Made by a program: the position numbers and the translations under genes. The notes under the pieces are model-generated. The model had not been told where the DNA came from and made no database searches. It saw only the letters and a list, made by a program, of their open reading frames with translations. Below, piece after piece: positions 1-7,138 of a stretch of 36,389 bases of DNA. Source of the DNA: a virus; the IMG/VR virus record IMGVR_UViG_3300023174_000379, positions 1 to 36,389 of that record. One strand, written 5' to 3'. The number at the start of each line of letters is the position of its first letter. Positions within the stretch are counted from its first letter, which is position 1.

Positions 1-68
1 CCACAATCTTTTTCTACAAGAAGTGGAGGAAGAACAGGTTTTGTAAACTTGTCCATAAAAACAAACAT
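1..68 (-). CDS. 5' end of a gene running off the left edge (partial)
   Basis: An open frame on the minus strand begins with ATG at 68 (a second ATG at 56) and stays open to the window edge, giving about 22 residues that include PVLPPLLVEKD. No clear ribosome site precedes either ATG. It follows the HEYGH protein by about 25 bases in the direction of transcription, as expected for the next gene of the operon. Function unknown; only the extreme N-terminus is visible. Confidence 0.4.
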   Translation of the reverse strand, partial: MFVFMDKFTKPVLPPLLVEKDC

Positions 69-92
69 ACTATAATGCATTTTATTCTCGTT

Positions 93-686
93 TCAGAAAC
101 AGGTATCTAAAAGAAGTTTTAACATTTTTTTTGAAGGCTTTAAAGACTTTGTAAATGTTTTTGGCATATTATTAAAAACTACACTCGTTCTAGAAGGCGG
201 CATTTTAAACCACTTTCTTTTTAATTTTGCCGCCTGATATCCTAGAACATAACTATTTGCTTTTTGAATATAAAGTTTATCGTCTTTATAAAGTTTATAT
301 TCTTTAATTAATTTTAAAGCTCTTTTTTCACAATCTAGTTCACATTTTTGAATTAATTCACAAGTCTTTTCAAGTTTTGTTTTAGATAACTCAACTCTTC
401 CTTCAATCCATTCATCAAAATCAACATAAGCATTTGAAGTAACTTTATCAATAAATTTATTTTCTTTCCATTGACAAAAATGACCATATTCATGAGCAAG
501 AACAGTAAGCCATTCATCGCAATATATGGCTACATTCAATTTTCTGTCATCATCACTCCAATAACCAGAAACAGAAATTTTTTTTGAAAGCTTTATTTCA
601 TGTTTTGGATGAAAAATTATTTCAACCCCGTGTCTTAGACAGTCTTCTTGAACCAGCTCTAAGAACTTTAGGATTGAGTTTTTCAT
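93..686 (-). CDS. putative zinc metallopeptidase-like protein (HEYGH)
   Basis: 197 residues. Residues 63-73 read VLAHEYGHFCQ, a zinc-binding HExxH helix (H65, E66, H69) preceded by hydrophobic residues, as in gluzincin-type peptidases. A third ligand is not certain; acidic residues around 90-95 (FDEWIEGRVE) are candidates. The C-terminal third is Lys-rich. It is the first protein-coding gene downstream of the tRNA cluster and has no obvious ribosome site, so it may be translated from a processed tRNA transcript. The real substrate is unknown; one of three HExxH proteins in the window. Confidence 0.6.
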   Translation of the reverse strand: MKNSILKFLELVQEDCLRHGVEIIFHPKHEIKLSKKISVSGYWSDDDRKLNVAIYCDEWLTVLAHEYGHFCQWKENKFIDKVTSNAYVDFDEWIEGRVELSKTKLEKTCELIQKCELDCEKRALKLIKEYKLYKDDKLYIQKANSYVLGYQAAKLKRKWFKMPPSRTSVVFNNMPKTFTKSLKPSKKMLKLLLDTCF

Positions 687-713
687 ATAACTAACTAGTC
701 ATAACAAAAAATT

Positions 714-787
714 TGGTGGACCGGGAGAGAATCGAACTCTCAATTGAAGCTTGCAAAGCTACCGTTATCCCATTTAACTACCAGCCC
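714..787 (-). tRNA. tRNA-Ala (anticodon TGC), CCA encoded
   Basis: Full cloverleaf: acceptor GGGCTGG with CCGGTCC, D arm GTTA/TAAC, anticodon loop TTTGCAA, T arm GAGAG-TTCGATT-CTCTC, discriminator A and encoded CCA. The third acceptor pair is G3:U70, the identity element of alanine tRNA, which agrees with anticodon UGC. The anticodon stem has one T-T mismatch. Confidence 0.9.
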
Positions 788-791
788 AAAT

Positions 792-879
792 TGGCGGACA
801 GGGTGAGATTCGAACTCACGATACCTTTCGGTATGCCGGGTTAGTAATCCGGTGCCTTCGGCCACTCGGCCACCTGTCC
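792..879 (-). tRNA. tRNA-Ser type, anticodon read as ACT, CCA encoded
   Basis: A class II tRNA: acceptor GGACAGG/CCTGTCC, D arm GCCGAGTGGCCGAAGGC, long variable arm ATACC-GAAA-GGTAT, T arm GTGAG/CTCAC, discriminator G and encoded CCA. The arm and discriminator G are serine-like. The anticodon loop TTACTAA places A at position 34, giving ACT where serine tRNAs normally have GCT. The last base pair of the anticodon stem (A31-C39) is mismatched. Confidence 0.85.
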
Positions 880-887
880 TCATATAA

Positions 888-1139
888 CTACTTAGAAGGA
901 AAAACAACTTTTACCATAACTAACTTAAATTCATCTTTACTATCCTTATTCCACAAAAGACTATCAACCATCCTACCAAGCCAATTTCTTCTAACAAGAG
1001 TTACAGAATAATTTTTCTTAATCATATCGCCTTGTTCTGGCGTTAAGAACTTTTCTGAAACAAGAGCATCAACAAAACCTTCTTTTACAAGATTAAAATT
1101 AATTGGCAAGCTTTCATCATATTGAACAATTTGTGACAT
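888..1139 (-). CDS. hypothetical protein between tRNA genes
   Basis: 83 residues, start ATG preceded by AGAGAGAA at a normal distance. No recognised motif; the central part (VSEKFLTPEQGDMIKKNY) looks helical and the C-terminus ends in a hydrophobic strand (FKLVMVKVVF). It lies between tRNA-Ser and the Leu-type tRNA and is probably co-transcribed with them. Function not recognised. Confidence 0.65.
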   Translation of the reverse strand: MSQIVQYDESLPINFNLVKEGFVDALVSEKFLTPEQGDMIKKNYSVTLVRRNWLGRMVDSLLWNKDSKDEFKLVMVKVVFPSK

Positions 1140-1163
1140 ATTATTTCTCTCTAAATTAAGTCC

Positions 1164-1249
1164 GGTGTTTAACCCGGATTCGAACCGGGATGCCGCAACG
1201 ACGCTATAAACTACTTTATAGTGAGTCTACCAATTCCTCCAGTAAACAC
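1164..1249 (-). tRNA. atypical class II tRNA, Leu-like, 8-base anticodon loop (possibly degenerate)
   Basis: Acceptor GTGTTTA/TAAACAC pairs perfectly, the D region GGAATTGGTAGAC is the leucine type, the variable arm GTCG-TTG-CGGC is long, and the T arm is CCCGG-TTCGAAT-CCGGG. The anticodon arm is unusual: CTATA and TATAG enclose AAGTAGTT, an 8-base loop that could close further into a 7-pair hairpin with a GTAG tetraloop. If TAG is the anticodon, position 33 is G rather than the near-universal T. The discriminator is C and CCA is not encoded. It may be non-functional or decode unusually. Confidence 0.7.
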
Positions 1250-1256
1250 AAGACAG

Positions 1257-1331
1257 TGGTGACGGGTGCGGGAATCGAACCCGCGATGCCTGGGTGAAAG
1301 CCAAGTGTTATAACCGTTTAACTAACCCGCC
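1257..1331 (-). tRNA. tRNA-Glu (anticodon TTC), CCA encoded
   Basis: Acceptor GGCGGGT/ACCCGTC, anticodon arm CTTGG-CTTTCAC-CCAGG with anticodon TTC, T arm GCGGG-TTCGATT-CCCGC, discriminator A and encoded CCA. Its 5' end overlaps the end of the HTH remnant at 1318-1491. Confidence 0.92.
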
Positions 1332-1491
1332 TTTTCTTTTTTATAAAACCTACAGCACTTTTATGAATATTAAATTTTTTAGCTATCATACTATAACTAT
1401 CTTGATCGTTTAAGATTGATAATATTTGTTCTTCCGAAAGTTTCGGTTTAAATCTCGTTTTTTTTCCGGATTCAATAAAATTAGAATACTC
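1318..1491 (-). pseudogene. remnant of a HTH-containing protein, probably a homing endonuclease C-terminus
   Basis: An open frame of about 57 codons without a start codon near its upstream stop (TAG at 1492-1494). It encodes KLSEEQILSILNDQDS followed by YSMIAKKFNIHKSAVGFIKK, a helix-turn-helix of the kind found at the C-terminus of phage HNH homing endonucleases. The frame ends at TAA inside the tRNA-Glu gene. Absence of a start and the catalytic part suggests a decayed insertion in the tRNA cluster. Homing endonuclease origin is inferred from the HTH type only. Confidence 0.55.
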
Positions 1492-1521
1492 CTAGCCATT
1501 AGACAATAAAAAATTAAAAAA

Positions 1522-1594
1522 AGCCGATACTCAGACTTGAACTGAGAACCTTCGCGTTACAAGGGCGATGCTCTACCAATTGAGCTATGTCGGC
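1522..1594 (-). tRNA. tRNA-Thr (anticodon TGT), CCA not encoded
   Basis: Acceptor GCCGACA/TATCGGC (one C-A mismatch), D arm GCTCAATTGGTAGAGC, anticodon arm TCGCC-CTTGTAA-CGCGA, T arm CTCAG-TTCAAGT-CTGAG, discriminator T followed by a T run rather than CCA. Anticodon TGT reads threonine codons. Confidence 0.9.
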
Positions 1595-1624
1595 AAATTG
1601 GCACATTTTCATGTGCCGATCATA

Positions 1625-1789
1625 TCACTTACGTAATACTTTTTTAAGAGCTACAACTAAAGCAACCAAAGCAACCACTACTGCTCCAACAGCAGGAACA
1701 AGACTTTGTGCTTCTTCTCCTGGTTTTTCTTCAGCAGTTTCAGCTTGAACTGTTTCCGCTGATTGAGTCTGTGTCTGTTGAGTTTCCAT
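1625..1789 (-). CDS. 54-residue single-pass membrane protein
   Basis: ATG at 1789 is preceded by AGGAGAAAGAA, a strong ribosome site. Residues 1-28 are polar and rich in Gln, Thr and Glu (METQQTQTQSAE at the start); residues 30-48 are a hydrophobic segment (VPAVGAVVVALVALVVAL) followed by KKVLRK. This suggests a C-terminal membrane anchor with a cytoplasmic basic end. Its start overlaps the last 50 bases of the HTH gene upstream. Function unknown. Confidence 0.75.
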   Translation of the reverse strand: METQQTQTQSAETVQAETAEEKPGEEAQSLVPAVGAVVVALVALVVALKKVLRK

Positions 1790-2147
1790 TTCTTTCTCCT
1801 TCAAAATAATTAATAATATTATATTCTCTAACTAAATTTTTATAATCCATTCTAGTGATCCCCAACAGAGCAGCGGCTTCCCGATCTGATCTGGTGGCTG
1901 ACGCAGCATACATGAGCACTGCTACTTTTGCAACGTCCTTCATGCTGCGAAACAAAGGTAATCCAAAGAGAGGACTTCCAGCAGCTTTATTTGCTAATTC
2001 TAATTTTAAACCCAGTATTTCTTCCATAGTTAATGAGTTTAACATTATTTCAAATTGTTCAGAGATTTTTCCATCTCTTTTTAATTTTTTTGAAAGGGAA
2101 TAATTTTCATATTTCCCTTGAATTCTTCTCTTCTTCTTCCATGTCAC
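1740..2147 (-). CDS. Fis-type helix-turn-helix protein
   Basis: Up to 135 residues. The conserved core is LKLELANKAAGSPLFGLPLF, then a hydrophobic helix (VAKVAVLMYAASATRS) and a helix-turn-helix (DREAAALLGITRMDYKNLV). This is the pattern of small Fis-like HTH proteins seen in T4-related marine phages. The longest frame starts at GTG inside the upstream gene; ATG codons at 2045 or 2027 may be the true start. The last residues (Ser/Asn/Gly-rich) are read from the same DNA as the start of the membrane protein downstream, in another frame. Likely a DNA-binding regulator. Confidence 0.6.
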   Translation of the reverse strand: MTWKKKRRIQGKYENYSLSKKLKRDGKISEQFEIMLNSLTMEEILGLKLELANKAAGSPLFGLPLFRSMKDVAKVAVLMYAASATRSDREAAALLGITRMDYKNLVREYNIINYFEGERNGNSTDTDSISGNSSS

Positions 2148-2406
2148 TTGCTAGTCCTAATAATGCATATCCTGCTATATCACGATATGGGCTTTCACCA
2201 AATGCATTTTTTCTTGTCGCTATGCGAAATAATTTATCAATTATACGTGTTATTGTTAATAAGTCGCGATAATTTTCTGGTTTTACACCATTTGGATATA
2301 AAATTTTTATTATCTCTTCGCTCTTTGAGAAACTATCTCCATAAGCTTGTTGTTTGTCTTTTACAAGACAGCCTATCTCTGTACCAATTTGTCTGTAATC
2401 TTTCAT
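2107..2406 (-). CDS. DUF1599-like (MazG-type all-alpha) nucleotide-associated protein
   Basis: 99 residues containing KDKQQAYGDSFSKS, ILYPNGVKPENYRDLL, RIIDKLFRI and SPYRDIAGYALLGL. These blocks match the phage family annotated as nucleotide modification associated domain 1 (DUF1599), related to all-alpha NTP pyrophosphatases. The probable role is nucleotide hydrolysis or modified-nucleotide metabolism, but the substrate cannot be read from sequence. It overlaps the HTH gene by 41 bases. Confidence 0.65.
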   Translation of the reverse strand: MKDYRQIGTEIGCLVKDKQQAYGDSFSKSEEIIKILYPNGVKPENYRDLLTITRIIDKLFRIATRKNAFGESPYRDIAGYALLGLASDMEEEEKNSREI

Positions 2407-2443
2407 GCAGACAAACTAGCATATGTGAGTAGTTGTGTAAAGA

Positions 2444-5400
2444 CTATCTCGCTTTTCTTCTTTCCATTACTGGATTTGGAGAAACCGGAGGTGTTTGTTC
2501 TGGATTTGAAGATGGCAATTGTGAAGTTCCAACTCCTTGTTCTGCTGCTTTATCTGCAGACATTTTTTCTTTTTCTTGTTCGTACTCTGGTGTTGTTGGC
2601 TCTTCAACATCTACATTTAATTCGTTTTCAAAAACATCCATATGAAGTTTTAAGTTGGTTAAAAGATAATCTCTAAATGCTTCTTTATCCTTTTCATCAG
2701 ATAAGCCATCATAAGCATCTTCTATTTGTTTTCCAATTTTTTTAAAATCTTTTTTAGCCATATCACGACCGGTAGTATCCATTCCATTAATACTAAATGT
2801 ATCAATTTCTTTTGGCTCGTCAGTTATTGATTTAGTTCTTGGTCTAACTGGAATAAATTTTGGATCATCCGGCATATTTGGATCTGCTTCTTCTTCAAGT
2901 TCTTTTTGTTTTAAATCTACACTAACATGTTCTTCTGGGGTATCCGCGATAACAAATATATTTTTTGTAGCATTTAATAAATGTGCTCTAAAAGAATCGC
3001 GCTGTTGTTTATTTGTTGTTAAATTTTTATAATCTTTTTCAACTGTAGGGACGACCTTCTTTAAAAGATCTTTTAATATATTAATACCGGTAATGTTGTG
3101 GGGAACTTCTTCTTCTTTTTCTTGTAAGAGTTTACGAATAACTAAACGTAATTGTTTCTCTTCTTGAAGAACTTTTTCTTCACGCTCTTTCATTTTACGT
3201 TTTAATGCTTCACGTACTATTTTGCGTAATTTAATTTCTTCAATAAATTCTTTTCTATTAATCATGAATTGTTCCTCTTGCATAATTAGTATTTTAATAA
3301 AATCTTTTTTGGCTGGTTCATCATCTCTTTTAGAAGAAACGCCAAATCTATCTTCCAGATTTCTTGCATAATATACATTATTAGCTGTTTCTTTAACATC
3401 TTCTATTTCTTCTAATTCTTCTAATTCAGAATTTCTATTTTTTATCATTATATTTCCAGGAGCACCAACAACCGCTCCTGCGCCTGACATTTCTTCTATT
3501 TCTTTTTCTTCTTTAATAGATTTAAAATATTCAACTTGACGTAAACGCTTCTTTGCACCAGCACGACTATTATAACAACCTAATTTTTTCTTTTTTCCAG
3601 ACTTTGCTTTGTGCTTAGAGAAAACACACCATTTGTTTCCGGATTTTCTTATAACTTCACTTAACAAAGAAGGGGGTAAAGGTTCCAAAACTTTTTTTTT
3701 GTTATCTTCTATTATTTCAATTCTGGAACGGATTAAATTCATCAAACGAACGCCTTCTTCTAGTTCAAGACGACCAGCAAAGTTCTTCATAAACGATTCT
3801 ACATCGCCGTCAACTGCTGATTGACGCGCTTTACTTGCTGAAACAGATTCAATTCCTTCACCTTCATCAAGGCGTTCACCTGCTGAAACTATTTCAATTG
3901 AATTGAAAGAATAATCTTTATTATTATATTTATTTAATATTTCAAATTGATCTTTTCTATCAGAACCAACAATTACTTTTAAATTCTTATAACCTTGTTC
4001 TGATAGATATTTGGCAGTATCAAATATAGTATTTATATTAATATTGTTTAATATATTACTGTTATATTCAGGAAAGATTTTACTAATATAGGAGATCTTT
4101 TCTTGAAGTGTTAAGGGATTTTTTTGTTTGTCTGTTGTTTTGGTTGGAACAATAAAAAAATCTGCTTTATTTTGCTTTGCTAGATCTGAACCCATTTTGA
4201 ATACAAGTTCATGACCAATTGTTGGTGGATTAAATCTACCAAATGAAATAATAGCTGTTTTATTTTCATTCATTGTAATTATTGTTTTCAATGGTGGAGC
4301 ATTGCCACGAGAATATTTCATCATTCCTAAAATTTGATTAAGAGCTGAAAATAATCCAGTCATCTTATAAACATCATCATTGTATTTAAAAACAATACCT
4401 TCACAGGAAGAATTAATATTATTAACATCTTTTATTTTTTTGAATTGATTATTTAAAAAGTTTTGTGCTTCTGGATTACCAGAATTTCCAACAATATCAA
4501 AAATTTCAGTTAATTTATTTCTTAATCGTTTAACTTCGCTATCTGAATCACTAATATAAGAACTCTTAAATTCATTTAATACACCAGTACTAAATTCAGT
4601 TATTATTTGTTCAATTGGATCGATCGCCTCTTTGAGCATCTTTTTATCTGAATCAATTATTGCTTTAACCTGTTCTGTCAAGTCGGGTCTTCCAATTTCA
4701 TTTAATGTTTTGTAAACATCTTTTGATGTTACGCCTTCTATTTTCATTAATCTTTCTAAGAGTTTTATTTTTACTTTATTTGGAAGTTCTAATTTTTGTT
4801 CAATTGCTTCTCCTAATCTGTTTAGAATATATTCAGCAATTGATGCCTTGTCAGACAAGCCAGACGCTTTCATCTCATTTTGTAAGCTTTTTAATGCATT
4901 CTCATAACATGTTTTATTGTTAAGTGGTCCAACGTTTCTCAGTTCATTTGAACGAACAATAAAACCATCACTGGATTGTTCATTTAATAGAGAATTTTCT
5001 TTTAAAAGTTTTTCTAATTTCAAAAATTGCTGACCCAAGGTTTCATTGAAAACTTGTTTATTAAATTTATTAAATTTTAAATGGCCAGATCTATGAAAAT
5101 TAATTAATGGTTTTTCATATAGCAAGACATTTGGATTTCTTGGATCTTGAATTTCGCAATTATAATAATAATTTGTATTCGGTCCAAAAATTTCCATTTG
5201 TTCTTCAATAGAGAATTTTTTAACAGTGTTTTCAAAAGCTTGCATAGCTTCCAAAAAAGAAGTTTGAACTTCTTTTACTTCTGTTAATTTGTTAAAATTA
5301 TCTGTTGAAATACCACCATCAATTATATGGTGATTGTTTCTTGCTGCTTTTGCCTTGCCTTGCGTAACTGAAAATGAAAGAAACAGATTTTGTCCATCTA

Positions 5401-5518
5401 ACTTTTCTGTTACTAATAATTTACCATCATTTATTTTTTTAAAAATATCTTTAATTTCTCTAAAAGTTAGAGAAGGATTTTCATATAAATGCTTCGTATG
5501 TCTGGCAAGACCGCCCAT
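2444..5518 (-). CDS. ligase-like / nucleotidylyltransferase fusion protein, 1024 residues
   Basis: Residues 1-390 resemble a nucleotidyltransferase of the RNA/DNA ligase superfamily: motif I EKLDG at 38-42 with K39 the likely AMP-accepting lysine, DGFIVR near 195 and EGIVFK followed by YKMTG near 375-388 as motifs IV and V. Residues about 420-570 are a cytidylyl/NMN-adenylyltransferase-like Rossmann domain with GRFNPPTIGHE (HxGH-type) and VSASKAR (SxSxxR-type). Near 628-655 is WCVFSKHKAK...GCYNSRAGAKKRL, a short Cys-containing motif repeated across marine phage proteins. The rest is Glu/Lys-rich coiled coil. Such proteins may act in RNA repair or NAD metabolism, or be virion-associated. Start ATG has GGAGAATGATAA upstream. 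Confidence 0.65.
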   Translation of the reverse strand: MGGLARHTKHLYENPSLTFREIKDIFKKINDGKLLVTEKLDGQNLFLSFSVTQGKAKAARNNHHIIDGGISTDNFNKLTEVKEVQTSFLEAMQAFENTVKKFSIEEQMEIFGPNTNYYYNCEIQDPRNPNVLLYEKPLINFHRSGHLKFNKFNKQVFNETLGQQFLKLEKLLKENSLLNEQSSDGFIVRSNELRNVGPLNNKTCYENALKSLQNEMKASGLSDKASIAEYILNRLGEAIEQKLELPNKVKIKLLERLMKIEGVTSKDVYKTLNEIGRPDLTEQVKAIIDSDKKMLKEAIDPIEQIITEFSTGVLNEFKSSYISDSDSEVKRLRNKLTEIFDIVGNSGNPEAQNFLNNQFKKIKDVNNINSSCEGIVFKYNDDVYKMTGLFSALNQILGMMKYSRGNAPPLKTIITMNENKTAIISFGRFNPPTIGHELVFKMGSDLAKQNKADFFIVPTKTTDKQKNPLTLQEKISYISKIFPEYNSNILNNININTIFDTAKYLSEQGYKNLKVIVGSDRKDQFEILNKYNNKDYSFNSIEIVSAGERLDEGEGIESVSASKARQSAVDGDVESFMKNFAGRLELEEGVRLMNLIRSRIEIIEDNKKKVLEPLPPSLLSEVIRKSGNKWCVFSKHKAKSGKKKKLGCYNSRAGAKKRLRQVEYFKSIKEEKEIEEMSGAGAVVGAPGNIMIKNRNSELEELEEIEDVKETANNVYYARNLEDRFGVSSKRDDEPAKKDFIKILIMQEEQFMINRKEFIEEIKLRKIVREALKRKMKEREEKVLQEEKQLRLVIRKLLQEKEEEVPHNITGINILKDLLKKVVPTVEKDYKNLTTNKQQRDSFRAHLLNATKNIFVIADTPEEHVSVDLKQKELEEEADPNMPDDPKFIPVRPRTKSITDEPKEIDTFSINGMDTTGRDMAKKDFKKIGKQIEDAYDGLSDEKDKEAFRDYLLTNLKLHMDVFENELNVDVEEPTTPEYEQEKEKMSADKAAEQGVGTSQLPSSNPEQTPPVSPNPVMERRKAR

Positions 5519-5521
5519 TTA

Positions 5522-5785
5522 TCATTCTCCTGTTGAAGTCTTGACTTCTTCTTTTGGTTGTTCTACAACTTGATCTTGTGATTTCAATTCAGCAAAACCT
5601 AATTTTATTTTTTTTGGCTTTGCAAGCGAAGCCGATTCTACCACAGATGGTGGCGGTGCTTCAACTTTTGGTTCCATTTTTTGTACAACTGGTGCTTGTT
5701 GTGATTGTTGCACTTTTTCTTCTTCAAGCTTTTTCTTCCTTGCTAACAAGGCAGCTCTTTTTTTTCTTTGTCTAGGTGAGGTCAT
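5522..5785 (-). CDS. small basic/low-complexity protein
   Basis: 87 residues: a basic N-terminus (SPRQRKKRAALLARKKK), a Gln/Pro/Val-rich middle and an acidic end. Probably disordered with a nucleic-acid-binding head. It begins 4 bases inside the upstream metallopeptidase-like gene and ends 3 bases before the 1024-residue gene, so the three are translationally coupled. Function unknown. Confidence 0.65.
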   Translation of the reverse strand: MTSPRQRKKRAALLARKKKLEEEKVQQSQQAPVVQKMEPKVEAPPPSVVESASLAKPKKIKLGFAELKSQDQVVEQPKEEVKTSTGE

Positions 5786-6372
5786 TCCGTGTTTCCTTCT
5801 TTCTTTTTTGGTTTAATAAATTTATCTATTAACTTTTTGTTAAGTTTATTTCTTCTTTCTTCAAACATATCTGTAACAGATTGTTCATCTTCTAATCTTT
5901 TACGAACTTGTTTTACTTCTTTATGTTCTTCTTTATCTTTGTTTTCCATAATTGTAATTAAAATCCTTTCTTTTTTACCATCACTACTTTTTAAAGTATC
6001 AGTCCAATCACGTACAAGCATTCCACCTTGCATATATGCTTCTTCTTCTGCTTTTCTTAACAATGGATTTTTTTGTGCGTATCCTTGTTCAGTTGATACT
6101 TCCTGACCATCAAAATCACCGCGACAATGCTGTGCATGATGTGTTAATTCGTGAGCAAAAGATCTTAATATATCTTTTGGATGCCTGTTAAGAGTAAATA
6201 ATGTTACAGAATGTTTTTCCGGATTATAATATGCAGTTTTTCCAAATGGATCTTCTGAATTAGTTTCAGCCTTTGTTATATAAATTATTTTAACCGGTCT
6301 TTCAAAGCCAAGTTGCTGTTTCGCATATGGATAAAATGCTCTTATGAGATTTCTAATTCTTTCTATGTTCAT
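5782..6372 (-). CDS. HExxH metallopeptidase-like phage protein
   Basis: 196 residues. SFAHELTHHAQH at 71-82 is a zinc-binding helix (H74, E75, H78), and KAEEEAYMQG at 107-116 supplies candidate glutamate third ligands, the gluzincin arrangement. The C-terminal 60 residues are a charged coiled coil (KEEHKEVKQVRKRLEDEQ). This type of protein is common among marine phage structural genes; it might process virion proteins or act on the cell envelope. The start is isolated by a short gap holding the CTATAATAAATAG motif. Confidence 0.65.
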   Translation of the reverse strand: MNIERIRNLIRAFYPYAKQQLGFERPVKIIYITKAETNSEDPFGKTAYYNPEKHSVTLFTLNRHPKDILRSFAHELTHHAQHCRGDFDGQEVSTEQGYAQKNPLLRKAEEEAYMQGGMLVRDWTDTLKSSDGKKERILITIMENKDKEEHKEVKQVRKRLEDEQSVTDMFEERRNKLNKKLIDKFIKPKKKEGNTE

Positions 6373-6375
6373 AAA

Positions 6376-6388
6376 CTATAATAAATAG
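6376..6388. promoter_or_regulatory. CTATAATAAATAG motif in a gene gap
   Basis: One of three related 12-17 base motifs (also at 9632 and 16991) that occur where the leftward operon has a gap. Ends pair (CTAT/ATAG), and it contains AATAAATA, close to the T4-type late promoter core on the plus strand. Role unproven. Confidence 0.3.
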
Positions 6389-6396
6389 CTGTTTAA

Positions 6397-7137
6397 TCAC
6401 CATTTTCTGCAAGACCAATAACGAGCCTTTGTTCTTGGACCAGGATTCTCACAATGATGACGAGCACGGAAAGATTTACGTCGTTTTGGATTGCTCTTTT
6501 TAATTCTCATCTTCTTGTCACCAAAATTAACTTTTTTTACATTACCTGTTTTTGGATCTCTAACAAATACTTTAAATTTCTTTACATCACCACGCATTGG
6601 TTTGCCTAATGGAACACTTCTACCTTTATATTTTGCTTCAGTGATCAATCTATCTGTTTTGCAATATCTGCATTCATTACAAGTTTTTTCTTCTTCCATT
6701 TCATCGTATGATACTTCTACCATACAAGAATTACCGCCTTCTTCCATACCTTCATGTTCACCACAAGCTTCTTCTAATTCTTCTTCAGTTAATTGTTCAT
6801 CTTCTGGAACAGAAACCGGCTGCTTTCCAACAGCTCCATCTTGTCGTCCACCGAAACTCATAACGTTTTCTTCTTTTACTGTGGGAGTAGTACCAATTGT
6901 ACTGGTTGTTCCAGTTTTTGGAACACTATTGGCTTGTCCTTCTTCTGCTTTAGCTATTTTTAATTCTTCTTCAGCAGCTTGTAAGGCAGCAGCTGCCATT
7001 TCTTTTTGCATATTAGCATTTTGATTTACAATATTAATATTTTTTTTAGCTTGATTAAGTTTTTGAGTAGCAGTTTCTACGTTTTCTGATAGAATTTTAT
7101 TTTTAAATTTTTTCCATTCAGTTAGATAGTTTTTCAT
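6397..7137 (-). CDS. virion-associated type protein with Cys motif and basic C-terminus
   Basis: 246 residues. N-terminal coiled coil (residues about 1-70, Ala/Lys/Glu-rich), an acidic middle, CNECRYCKTDR near 155-165 that could bind zinc, and a conserved basic end containing RRKSFRARHHCENPGP and KARYWSCRKW. That end motif recurs in marine T4-like phages in prohead or capsid-associated genes of unknown role. It lies between two other genes with Cys/Lys-rich tails. Confidence 0.6.
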   Translation of the reverse strand: MKNYLTEWKKFKNKILSENVETATQKLNQAKKNINIVNQNANMQKEMAAAALQAAEEELKIAKAEEGQANSVPKTGTTSTIGTTPTVKEENVMSFGGRQDGAVGKQPVSVPEDEQLTEEELEEACGEHEGMEEGGNSCMVEVSYDEMEEEKTCNECRYCKTDRLITEAKYKGRSVPLGKPMRGDVKKFKVFVRDPKTGNVKKVNFGDKKMRIKKSNPKRRKSFRARHHCENPGPRTKARYWSCRKW

Positions 7138-7138
7138 T

